A DNA stretch of 6,256 nt from Methanofollis sp. (GTDB lineage Archaea > Halobacteriota > Methanomicrobia > Methanomicrobiales > Methanofollaceae), in the NCBI GenBank assembly GCA_028696365.1, contig JAQVHG010000134.1, positions 1 through 6,256 of the forward strand. Direction: 5' to 3'. How positions within the stretch are numbered: the first letter of the stretch is position 1; the number at the start of each line of letters is the position of its first letter. The position numbers and the translations under genes were made by a program. The notes below the pieces were generated by a model. It was not told the DNA's origin and did no database searches. It was given only the letters and a program-made list of their open reading frames with translations. Positions 1 to 5,251 of this stretch are shown here, one piece after another.

Positions 1-123
1 AAGGTCTGGGGTCGGGGTGGTGATGAGAGTGACAAGGCGGCGGAGACCTGACAGAAGGTAGAGAGAGCCTCTCTTCATGTTTATCGCTCTGCTTTCCCGA
101 GTGACGGAGCCCCATAACCGCGT
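1..123. other. Unresolved edge region, possible partial gene
   Basis: Too little sequence is present to decide. On the minus strand an ATG at 78 opens a frame that runs off the window edge (MKRGSLYLLSGLRRLVTLIT...). It has a basic start and a hydrophobic stretch, as in a signal or membrane segment, and lies 45 nt after the stop of the sulfurtransferase gene. No oligo-T terminator is visible between them, so co-transcription is possible, but there is no good ribosome binding site. On the plus strand a frame ending in TGA at 49-51 (...DESDKAAET) could be the tail of a gene entering from the left. The AGAGAG/CTCTCT dyad near 60-75 could be a weak terminator hairpin. Confidence 0.2.
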
Positions 124-1518
124 CTACACCGCTGAGATTCCTTCTTTTCTTAGTTCAGTCTGGACGTCGCGCCCGGCCCTGATCCAGGCGGTCATCCCAC
201 CCAGAATGTTGGTGACGTCCTGATAACCGTTTTTGAGGAGGACCGAGGCTGCAAGGCTTCCTTTGAACCCGGTGTTACAGTAGACCAGGATTTTTTTGTG
301 CCTTGGCACCTCGTCGATCCTGGCGGCAACCTCTCCAACATAGATATGGTGAGATCGTGGGATCACCCCGATCGACAGCCTGGTGGTGATCCCCCTGACG
401 TCGAGGATGAACTGGTCCTCTGCGTCGAGGTCGACCTCGCGGACCGAGCAGGTCTTGCACCTGGCGATGGGGCGGCCGCTCTGATACCAGGCATTGATCC
501 CGCCAGCCAGGTAGCCGTCGATGGCGTCGAACCCGAGGCGGCGGGCCTGGGTCTCAGCGGCACGAGGAGCTGGTGTGGTGCCGCTGATGAAGATAATGGG
601 ACGGTCGTACTCGGCATAATATCCGAGATGTCCCGCGATCCCGGCCTGCCAGATATTCAGGCTCCCTGGGACGTGGCCGCTGGCAAAGGCAGGCGGGTCC
701 CTGAGGTCGACAAGGGTGGCGCCGCGGCGGGTCGCGTGCTCGACGGCGTCAGGGGTCATCGTGTGCATCAGGGGTACTTTGCCGCCCCGAAGAGGCGGGG
801 GGCCGGTGAGGTTGTAGCGCTCCATGGTAGCAAAGTACGGGGGGAAGGGATGGTGCTCGGCGCGTTTGCGGGCGATGAACTCCGGACGGGTGAGTTGGAG
901 GAGTGGGTTTGTCCTCTTCTCGTGGCCTATGGTGGTGAACGGGCGGGCGTGGATCGCGCCGCCGCAGACCGACCCGGCGCCATGGGCCGGGCAGACGATG
1001 ACGCCGTCGCCGAGCGTGAGGATCTTTTCGTGGAGCGAGTCGTAGAGGGTGCCGGCCATCTCGTCCAGGCGCGCCTTGAAAAAGTCGGTCCTTCCCACGT
1101 CCCCGGCAAAGAGGGCGTCGCCGGTGAAGACCATGAGAGGTGCGTCAGCACGCCCGGCCTCGGCGAGCACCAGGGAGATGCTCTCGTCGGTGTGGCCCGG
1201 GGTCTCGAGCACCCGCACCTCCAGCGGTCCGACGCTGATGACCTCCCCCTCTTTCACCGGACGACCGAAGCCGAAGTCGAGGGCTGCCCCGTGAAAGATT
1301 TCGGCGCCGGTCTCTCTGGCAAGGTCAAGCGACCCGGTGCAGTAGTCTTCGTTCCGGTGGGTCTCGAAGATGTGAGTGATCTCGACACCATGGGCGGCAG
1401 CGAGGTCGAGGTAGACCTCCACGTCCCGCCTGGGGTCGATGACAACGGCAGCCCCTCCTGCCCCGACAAAATACGAGTAGTGTGCCAGCCCAGTTGATTC
1501 GATCTGCTCAAAGATCAT
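124..1518 (-). CDS. CstB-like MBL-fold persulfide dioxygenase/rhodanese fusion
   Basis: Predicted cytoplasmic sulfur-handling enzyme of 464 aa; no signal peptide is visible. Residues 1-240 are a metallo-beta-lactamase fold of the ETHE1/persulfide dioxygenase type. The usual HxHxDH is HRNEDY (54-59), and further ligands are H109 (TPGHT), D134 (TGDALFAGD) and H179 (CPAHG). H54, H109 and D134 match the three protein ligands of the mononuclear iron in ETHE1, while the second-metal histidines are Asn and Tyr. Residues 255-355 are a rhodanese fold whose active loop (ISGTTPAPRA) has no Cys. Residues 360-452 are a second rhodanese with C414 in CNTGFKGS. The order MBL, pseudo-rhodanese, rhodanese and the length match bacterial CstB (about 444 aa), which oxidises persulfides and releases thiosulfate. 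ATG at 1518 is preceded by GGGAGGG and a TATA box. The exact substrate, and any O2 use in an anaerobe, are inferred and unproven. Confidence 0.93.
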   Translation of the reverse strand: MIFEQIESTGLAHYSYFVGAGGAAVVIDPRRDVEVYLDLAAAHGVEITHIFETHRNEDYCTGSLDLARETGAEIFHGAALDFGFGRPVKEGEVISVGPLEVRVLETPGHTDESISLVLAEAGRADAPLMVFTGDALFAGDVGRTDFFKARLDEMAGTLYDSLHEKILTLGDGVIVCPAHGAGSVCGGAIHARPFTTIGHEKRTNPLLQLTRPEFIARKRAEHHPFPPYFATMERYNLTGPPPLRGGKVPLMHTMTPDAVEHATRRGATLVDLRDPPAFASGHVPGSLNIWQAGIAGHLGYYAEYDRPIIFISGTTPAPRAAETQARRLGFDAIDGYLAGGINAWYQSGRPIARCKTCSVREVDLDAEDQFILDVRGITTRLSIGVIPRSHHIYVGEVAARIDEVPRHKKILVYCNTGFKGSLAASVLLKNGYQDVTNILGGMTAWIRAGRDVQTELRKEGISAV

Positions 1519-1521
1519 TGT

Positions 1522-1528
1522 CCCTCCC
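1522..1528 (-). promoter_or_regulatory. Ribosome binding site of the MBL/rhodanese gene
   Basis: On the minus strand GGGAGGG lies three nt before the ATG at 1518, with its GGAGG core four nt from it. It supports this start over any downstream alternative. Confidence 0.65.
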
Positions 1529-1551
1529 TCGTGGAGGGGGAGGGGATCCAG

Positions 1552-1559
1552 ATATATAA
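1552..1559 (-). promoter_or_regulatory. Archaeal TATA box for the MBL/rhodanese gene
   Basis: The minus strand reads CTTATATATC, close to the archaeal box A consensus, centred about 37 nt upstream of the ATG. The usual 25 nt spacing puts the transcription start near 1529, giving a very short leader that just includes the GGAGG site. Confidence 0.6.
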
Positions 1560-1771
1560 GGATGTTTGGGGAAGCGGGTGGCGCAGGGGAGGGGCACGAC
1601 TCAGACTAGGATTTCAAAGGATCAGGCCTATATTGAGGATTTCACCATCTGATTGGCGCCCATTTTGGGTTTATTTTGCAATCTCTGTAGAATACGTAGG
1701 GTTCGTGAAATAAAGTTTAGAGCATCCACTATCCTGGCCCCTCAAGAGGAGCATATAGGGGGGCAGGGAGA

Positions 1772-1862
1772 ATCCCCCACTCCTCCTCATTTTGAGGTTA
1801 TCCTGGGGCTGGGCGAAATTGAGGGGAATGGTGCAACTTGGGGAGGTAGGAGGTCTTGACCA
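1772..1862 (+). repeat. Short dispersed module, copy A
   Basis: This block reads CCTCCTCATTTTGAGG, then TATCCTGG, AATGGTGC and ends GGTAGGAGGTCTT. The same ordered blocks return at 2359-2440, with similarity through the whole length by eye. A CCTCA-TTT-TGAGG hairpin (1785-1797) sits in the conserved part. Function unknown. Confidence 0.6.
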
Positions 1863-2358
1863 GAGGGCTATTTCTCAACTCTTGGCATTGTAGAACCTTT
1901 CGCTGGTTCCTTGGGAGAATGTGAGTCACCCACCTTTCGCATCATTTTCGCCTGGGGTTTCCAAGAGCCTCTGACGAAAAGATATGGGATGGTGGACACT
2001 TCATGCCCGTTCATAGAATAAGGTAAGGGATCCTACACTACCGTTCAAACATATGTTTCCCTTTTTCGTTACGGGCCTGTTCCACAAAAACAAGGACCAA
2101 AGCACTCCAGGGTGCCGGAATTCTCACTCATCTAGAGCACCTCCTCAGCCAGGGCACTCCGAGATTCTATAATTCCAACCCACAATTACCTAGATCCTGA
2201 TCCTGTCTGATTAACCTTGAATTCTGGATTCCGCCCTTTTTTCAGAGCTCATGGTGGCCTTATCTGTGTACCCCGGAAAAATAGGTTTTTCTCGAAATTA
2301 CGTATAAATTGAAAGCCATATATGGTCAAATTACATGCCAAGAGAGTGTAGATGGAAA

Positions 2359-2440
2359 ACCCCATCCTCCTCGTTTTGAGGGCATCCTAGTGCCTGGAGA
2401 AACGGAGGAAATTGGTGCGATGGGGTAGGAGGTCTTCAAG
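2359..2440 (+). repeat. Short dispersed module, copy B
   Basis: Second copy of the module at 1772-1862: CCCCATCCTCCTCG, TTTTGAGGGCATCCTAG, AATTGGTGCGATGGGG and TAGGAGGTCTT occur in the same order. The hairpin is kept as CCTCG-TTT-TGAGG (2369-2381), where one pair becomes a G-T wobble. The copy lies just before a partial left end of the GGCTCTGTAG element, so the two families may have travelled together. Confidence 0.6.
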
Positions 2441-2454
2441 CGGGGACTGGATTT

Positions 2455-2510
2455 GGCTCCTGAGAAACCCCCTGAAGGAACTCTCTAAATGGCGGTTAGC
2501 CGCCCCCAGA
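2455..2510 (+). repeat. Partial left end of GGCTCTGTAG element
   Basis: GGCTCCTGAGAAACCCCCTG followed by ACTCTCT, GGCGG and CCGCCCCCAGAATCC follows the left arm of the copies at 4353 and 5252 block by block. Read on the opposite strand it encodes NRHLESSFRGFLRSQ, parallel to PRQRDSSRAFLQS from the other copies, which supports common origin. A matching right arm is not evident. Confidence 0.5.
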
Positions 2511-2645
2511 ATCCTCACAGAGGAGAAAGGAAGTTGGCATAACTCTCTTCTATAACTTTCTTCTGGATATCTTTTACTCTGCTGTCCCGGCCCATCTTTC
2601 ATCCAGGCGGAACGAGCGAGAACGAACCTGAGAATATGGAATGTC

Positions 2646-2710
2646 AACTCTGTAGAAATCCTCTTGGCGATAGTCTCCGCCGGAGGCCGAGCCCCCAGCC
2701 GAAGGGGAGG
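2646..2710 (+). repeat. Second partial left end of GGCTCTGTAG element
   Basis: AACTCTGTAGAAATCCTCTT matches the terminal inverted repeat and the following bases of the copy at 5252 except for a few positions. It is followed by a shortened C-rich arm (GGCCGAGCCCCCAGCC). After about 2710 the resemblance fades, so this is a truncated or decayed copy. Confidence 0.5.
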
Positions 2711-2783
2711 GAAGGTGAGTGCATCACACTTAGAGCATATCCCAAAACTCTCTAGGGTTGAAGATCTCCTCGAACTGAAGTGC

Positions 2784-3014
2784 TTCCTTCCAGAATTTCT
2801 AAACTCTCTCCTCGATCGGGGGGCTTGACCGCCCCCCAAAACCCCTATCGATGAAGATTGGCGGAGGATTGCGTCCCGTCGTCATGATCTTTTCTCTGTC
2901 TTCCCATCCCCATCGCCATCCCAGGGGTTTGGGGGCAGCGCCCCCGGCGAGAGACTATAGGGAGGTGGTTGTGTCACGCCTGCACCCATAAAGAGTGAGG
3001 GGTTCTACAGAGCC
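2784..3014 (+). repeat. Palindromic element copy 1 (degenerate left end)
   Basis: About 231 bp. The left terminus is worn (CCAGAATTTCTAAACTCTCT). The right terminus is a clean TTCTACAGAGCC, the inverse of GGCTCTGTAGAA. The first hairpin is GGGGGGC-TTGACC-GCCCCCC (2818-2837). The second is a long stem-loop at 2900-2965 with arms CTTCCC/GGGAGG and TCGCC/GGCGA around GGGGGC-AGC-GCCCCC. The order of blocks equals that of the copies at 4353 and 5252. It has no coding capacity of its own. A non-autonomous mobile element or a structured intergenic repeat are both possible. Confidence 0.65.
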
Positions 3015-3024
3015 GATATAAAAT

Positions 3025-3037
3025 ATTTTTTTGTGCA
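3025..3037 (+). repeat. 13-mer ATTTTTTTGTGCA, first copy
   Basis: An identical 13-mer lies at 3209-3221, and a looser version (TTTTCTGTGCA) at 3921-3931. This one begins 10 bases after an element right end. The T7 run could also act as an archaeal terminator on the plus strand. Confidence 0.5.
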
Positions 3038-3052
3038 AAAAATGCTCCACAT

Positions 3053-3076
3053 TTTCTTGATAGGAAGATCATCAAG
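3053..3076 (+). repeat. TTTTCTTGAYAGGAARGTCATC segment, first copy
   Basis: TTTTCTTGATAGGAAGATC followed by ATCAAG recurs at 4003-4026 with only a few substitutions. Both copies lie about 30 nt after a TATAAAATAT stretch, so the repeat probably spans box and segment. Role unknown. Confidence 0.5.
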
Positions 3077-3098
3077 ACCATCCCGCACAATTGATTAT

Positions 3099-3154
3099 GA
3101 GAGGCGGTTCTGTCGCACCGCGTTGAGAAAGGGCGAGGGTTTCTACAGAACTCT
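3099..3154 (+). repeat. Extra right end of the palindromic element
   Basis: GAGAGGCGGTTCTGTCGCACC ends in GAGGGTTTCTACAGAACTC and repeats, block by block, the last 50 bases of copy 1 (GGGAGGTGGTTGTGTCACGCC to GAGGGGTTCTACAGAGCC). Only the right arm is present, so it is a solo or tandemly duplicated end. Confidence 0.5.
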
Positions 3155-3208
3155 CTCATAGGGAAAAGATCAGAGATCCTTCCACATCTAGAAACCCATC
3201 ATAGAACA

Positions 3209-3221
3209 ATTTTTTTGTGCA
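3209..3221 (+). repeat. 13-mer ATTTTTTTGTGCA, second copy
   Basis: Identical to 3025-3037. It also lies downstream of an element right end (3099-3154), which suggests that the right end plus its AT-rich flank was duplicated as one block. Confidence 0.5.
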
Positions 3222-3308
3222 GGATGCGTTCGGCGTGCGCTCGACTCAATGGTGAAAGATAAGAAAAGCAAAGGGCATTGGGGAGTTTATTCCTCCCCCT
3301 CTCTCGCG

Positions 3309-3340
3309 AAGATAGGGGTTATCTTTCCACTGCCAAAAAA
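3309..3340 (-). terminator. Oligo-T terminator of the YbjQ-family gene
   Basis: On the minus strand a T6 run (plus-strand A6 at 3335-3340) begins about 20 nt after the TAA. An AAGATA-GGGGT-TATCTT dyad (3309-3325) follows. Archaeal termination needs little beyond the T run. Confidence 0.5.
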
Positions 3341-3359
3341 GAGACGTACCGAAGACCGC

Positions 3360-3671
3360 TTACCGGAACTTGACCGCGGTCCCGTAGGCCATCAGTTCGG
3401 CAGCGCCTGGCATCGCCTCCGCCGTCGAGAACCTGAGGGCGATGACGGCGTCGGCGCCACGTTTCTCAGCCTCAGTTTCCATCCGTTCGAGTGCGATATC
3501 CCGTGCCTCAGCGAGCATCTCGGTGTAAGCCGTGATCTCCCCACCGACCACACCTTTGAGTCCACTCAGGAGGTCGCGTCCGATGTTCTTTGCCTGTACG
3601 GTGTTGCCCACAACGAGGCCGAGCACCTCGAAGTCGTGGCCAGGGATGGATTCATTGGTCGTGATGATCAT
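3360..3671 (-). CDS. YbjQ/UPF0145 family putative heavy-metal-binding protein
   Basis: A 103 aa cytoplasmic protein covering the whole YbjQ/UPF0145 domain (Pfam PF01906). The family hallmarks are in order: MIITTNESIPG at the start, LGLVVGNTV (17-25), then VVGGEITAYTEML (41-53), the helix ARDIALERMETEA (56-68) and GADAVIALRF (72-81). The family is called heavy-metal-binding on structural grounds and is reported as a small oligomer; its physiological role is not settled. No Cys or His-rich site is present in this copy. A TTG at 3674 could extend it by one residue, but the ATG at 3671 gives the family's usual MIITT start and has GGTGA seven nt upstream, so I chose the ATG. It stands alone, with its own promoter and terminator, between two repeat-rich gaps. 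Confidence 0.9.
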   Translation of the reverse strand: MIITTNESIPGHDFEVLGLVVGNTVQAKNIGRDLLSGLKGVVGGEITAYTEMLAEARDIALERMETEAEKRGADAVIALRFSTAEAMPGAAELMAYGTAVKFR

Positions 3672-3678
3672 CAAGAGT

Positions 3679-3683
3679 TCACC
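3679..3683 (-). promoter_or_regulatory. Ribosome binding site of the YbjQ-family gene
   Basis: GGTGA on the minus strand is seven nt from the ATG at 3671 but only four from the TTG at 3674, so it favours the ATG. Confidence 0.55.
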
Positions 3684-3712
3684 AGAATATATTGAAAACT
3701 TTGATATGATAC

Positions 3713-3720
3713 GATATATG
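3713..3720 (-). promoter_or_regulatory. Putative TATA box of the YbjQ-family gene
   Basis: CATATATC on the minus strand, about 45 nt upstream of the ATG. The usual spacing puts the transcription start near 3690. A second AT-rich stretch (AATATATT, around 3687-3694) is too close to the start to be the better candidate. Confidence 0.4.
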
Positions 3721-3942
3721 CTTTCTTCACAGGATCTTTCTCTCTTGGTTCATGAGAGATCCACAGAACCAATGGGTCATGCTCGAAGGTCAGAGATCGT
3801 CTTATGCTCCTTCCTTCCTGCTACACTCCGCAGAAGGTAAGGAAGAGGACGGCCTCCTGGTCTTCAAGATCTCCCCCAGACTCCCTGACCCAATTATACT
3901 CCAGTGTGTCCAGAGAAAAGTTTTCTGTGCAGGAAATTAAAA

Positions 3943-3978
3943 ATTCTATTGAATGATACAATAGAATATATTTTTTTT
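3943..3978 (+). terminator. AT-rich dyad followed by T8
   Basis: ATTCTATTG and CAATAGAAT (3943-3951 and 3959-3967) form a perfect 9 bp inverted repeat with a 7 nt loop, followed by T8 at 3971-3978. The arrangement resembles a terminator on the plus strand, yet no plus-strand gene ends here. It could instead be an operator for a transcript from the TATA-like box just downstream, or end an unannotated small RNA. Confidence 0.4.
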
Positions 3979-3983
3979 ATTGC

Positions 3984-3993
3984 GTATAAAATA
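3984..3993 (+). promoter_or_regulatory. TATA-like box without a known gene
   Basis: CGTATAAAATATAT is a good archaeal box A match. A start about 25 nt downstream would fall near 4015, but no open frame of useful size with a ribosome binding site follows. A similar GATATAAAATAT lies at 3015-3026, so the match may be a repeat rather than a promoter. Confidence 0.25.
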
Positions 3994-4002
3994 TATTTCC
4001 AA

Positions 4003-4026
4003 TTTTTCTTGACAGGAAGGTCATCG
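4003..4026 (+). repeat. TTTTCTTGAYAGGAARGTCATC segment, second copy
   Basis: TTTTTCTTGACAGGAAGGTC followed by ATCGAG pairs with 3053-3076. It sits downstream of TATAAAATATAT as the first copy does, although the spacer between box and segment has diverged. Confidence 0.5.
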
Positions 4027-4352
4027 AGTGACGAGTGAACATGAGAAAGTTGGAAGGTTTCAAGATGCGACCGAATGGAACTTGAGAAGACGAAAGTCCT
4101 TGAGAGCCTTGGGCGAGATGAGGAATGGAGACAGCATACATCCTTTCGCCTGAAACTGGTGACATCCAAAAGAGTTGAATTCCCACGCTCCCTCTTATCG
4201 CTCTTGAAGACTCTGAGAATATGCGATGCGATGGCCTCCCCATCAGACGACAGAGATCACCGGCCCTTCAGTCTCCCGACCCATCATCGTGAAATGAAAC
4301 ATACTCGCAGGGTCCGCCACTCTCCCCTCTCCTTCAGAAGAGACGATGATAT

Positions 4353-4588
4353 GGCTCTGTAGAAATACTCTTAATGAATCTCTCTGGTGGGGTGCGTGCC
4401 GCCCCCCGAATCCCTCGCCACACGATAGGTCGAGGGCGGCAGCACTCTCGTCACAGTTGCCCATGATGCCTTCCCGCCCCTATCTTGCTCCCGGGGGTCC
4501 AGGGGCAGCGCCCCCAACGGGAGGCTATGGGAAGGCGGATGACACGCATTCTCCCCACGATTAAGTGAGGGTTTCTATCTACATAGCC
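4353..4588 (+). repeat. Palindromic element copy 2
   Basis: About 236 bp bounded by GGCTCTGTAG (left) and CTACATAGCC (right, one mismatch from a perfect inverse). The left arm has a GGGG...CCCC hairpin near 4388-4407, followed by a conserved block CACGATAGGTCGAGGGCGGC (4421-4440). The right arm is a stem-loop at 4468-4536, with arms GCCTTCCC/GGGAAGGC enclosing GGGGC-AGC-GCCCC. The left 97 bp are roughly 85% identical by eye to those of the copy at 5252. No clear target duplication is seen; both flanks are AT-rich (GATGATAT and AATAATAT). No coding capacity. Confidence 0.7.
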
Positions 4589-4800
4589 AATAATATGAAG
4601 ACTTCTCCTTGTCTCCACAAACGCTCGGATCGCCAGGCGAGGAGAGGATGATGCTTGCCACAGAGGGTCGCCGAAAAATATCAATGATGTGAGCGATGAT
4701 AAGGCACCAGAGATCTGCCTGCACACTCACTCCTGAGTAAAAACCTCAAGATTTCATCTCTTACCGAGGCTACGAAATAATTCGCAGTCAAAAGAAGCAC

Positions 4801-4807
4801 TATATCT
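4801..4807 (+). promoter_or_regulatory. Putative TATA box of the lipoprotein gene
   Basis: CACTATATCTC about 35 nt before the ATG at 4838. The predicted transcription start near 4828 leaves a leader of about 10 nt. This fits the ATG at 4838 and argues against the GTG at 4826 as start. Confidence 0.4.
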
Positions 4808-4827
4808 CTGCAGGATAATCTCAGAGT

Positions 4828-4832
4828 GGTGG
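4828..4832 (+). promoter_or_regulatory. Ribosome binding site of the lipoprotein gene
   Basis: GGTGG with a five nt spacer before ATG 4838. It overlaps the alternative GTG starts at 4826 and 4829, which makes those unlikely. Confidence 0.5.
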
Positions 4833-4837
4833 AAAAG

Positions 4838-5218
4838 ATGCATGGCAGACTATGGCCGGCCGTCCTCGCGGTTTTCGCACTCCTCTGTGGTGCGGTACTC
4901 ATCGCAGGATGCACCGGCACCGACAACGGCGAAGTGCTGAATGAGACACCGGACGTGACGGCGAATAAAACCATGACCGAGACCGAAACTGTGACTCCCG
5001 AGATCAGCGGCACTGGCACCGTGACCTACATCGACCTCGAAGGCGGGTTCTACGGGATCGTCGCCGACGACGGCACACACTACCTTCCTCTCGACCTCGA
5101 CGAGGCCTATCAGCAGGACGGACTGAAGGTGCAGTTCACCCTCTCACCTGCCGAAGACATGATGACCATCCAGCAGTGGGGCACCCCAGTCTATGTCGTC
5201 TCCATCGAGGAGGCATAG
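4838..5218 (+). CDS. Small secreted lipoprotein with C-terminal beta-rich domain
   Basis: A 126 aa protein anchored outside the membrane. Residues 1-24 are a signal peptide with a hydrophobic core (PAVLAVFALLCGAVL) and the lipobox LIAGC, which puts the lipidated cysteine at residue 25. A Thr/Glu-rich linker follows (about 26-56) with two N-glycosylation sequons, NET at 35 and NKT at 43. The C-terminal domain (about 57-126) is rich in beta-prone residues, with YIDLEGGFYGIVADDG (64-79), YLPLDL and WGTPV (114-118). From memory, similar DLEGGFYGI domains occur in methanogen proteins, possibly as small OB-like barrels, but I cannot name a function. Starting at GTG 4826 would add four residues; GGTGG before ATG 4838 favours the shorter form. 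The gene is monocistronic, convergent with the methyltransferase gene, and lies between two copies of the palindromic element. Confidence 0.85.
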   Translation: MHGRLWPAVLAVFALLCGAVLIAGCTGTDNGEVLNETPDVTANKTMTETETVTPEISGTGTVTYIDLEGGFYGIVADDGTHYLPLDLDEAYQQDGLKVQFTLSPAEDMMTIQQWGTPVYVVSIEEA

Positions 5219-5240
5219 GACTGCATAACTGCTGGAAAAC

Positions 5241-5250
5241 TCTCTTTTTT
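5241..5250 (+). terminator. Oligo-T terminator of the lipoprotein gene
   Basis: CTCTTTTTT ends 32 nt after the TAG, with T6 at 5245-5250, directly against the left end of palindromic element copy 3. Confidence 0.55.
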
Positions 5251-5251
5251 C

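Larger units (their letters stand above)
1519..3359. other. Gene-free repeat-rich intergenic region
   Basis: I find no credible gene in these 1.8 kb. The open frames present are short, lack a ribosome binding site and run through repeats. The region holds the promoter of the MBL/rhodanese gene, two copies of an 80-90 bp module (1772-1862 and 2359-2440), partial left ends of the GGCTCTGTAG element (2455-2510, 2646-2710), one nearly full element (2784-3014), a duplicated right end (3099-3154) and two identical 13-mers ATTTTTTTGTGCA (3025-3037, 3209-3221). The stretch 1863-2358 has only short dyads, such as AAACATATGTTT at 2047-2058 and CCATATATGG at 2316-2325, and three TTTCGC repeats between 1898 and 1951. 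It may be the decayed remains of older copies. Confidence 0.7.
3672..4837. other. Gene-free region between YbjQ gene and lipoprotein gene
   Basis: Nearly 1.2 kb with no credible gene. It contains the YbjQ promoter, an imperfect stem-loop near 3810-3845 (TTCCTTCCTGC against GCAGAAGGTAAGGAA), the dyad and T8 at 3943-3978, a TATA-like stretch at 3984-3993, the repeated segment at 4003-4026, one full palindromic element (4353-4588) and the lipoprotein promoter. The longest plus-strand frame (4075-4362) has no ribosome binding site and an arginine/serine-rich composition typical of noise. CAGAGATC occurs at 3791, 4251 and 4708, and also at 3171. Confidence 0.65.

Noticed and set aside
290..301. 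ATTTTTTTGTGC inside the MBL/rhodanese gene, equal to 12 bases of the 13-mer repeat
   Set aside because: It is explained by the codons for His-Lys-Lys-Ile in the gene, and no other part of the repeat is present.
298..1497. Long plus-strand open frame (399 codons) across the MBL/rhodanese gene
   Set aside because: It is antisense to a gene with clear domains, matches no family I know, and is explained by high GC content.
2047..2058. Perfect palindrome AAACATATGTTT as an operator
   Set aside because: It is isolated, with no promoter or gene nearby, and short AT palindromes are expected in such sequence.
2387..2839. Minus-strand frame of 150 codons
   Set aside because: It runs through three repeat pieces, has no ribosome binding site, and parts of its peptide equal antisense translations of other element copies.
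1519..3359. tRNA or other stable RNA gene in the long gap
   Set aside because: No T-arm GGTTCRA sequence with matching acceptor stem was found on either strand by eye.
3249..3695. Plus-strand frame of 148 codons
   Set aside because: It is antisense to the YbjQ-family gene, which has family motifs over its full length.
4075..4362. Plus-strand frame of 95 codons after the TATA-like box
   Set aside because: It has no ribosome binding site, has Arg/Ser-rich low-information composition, and runs into element copy 2.
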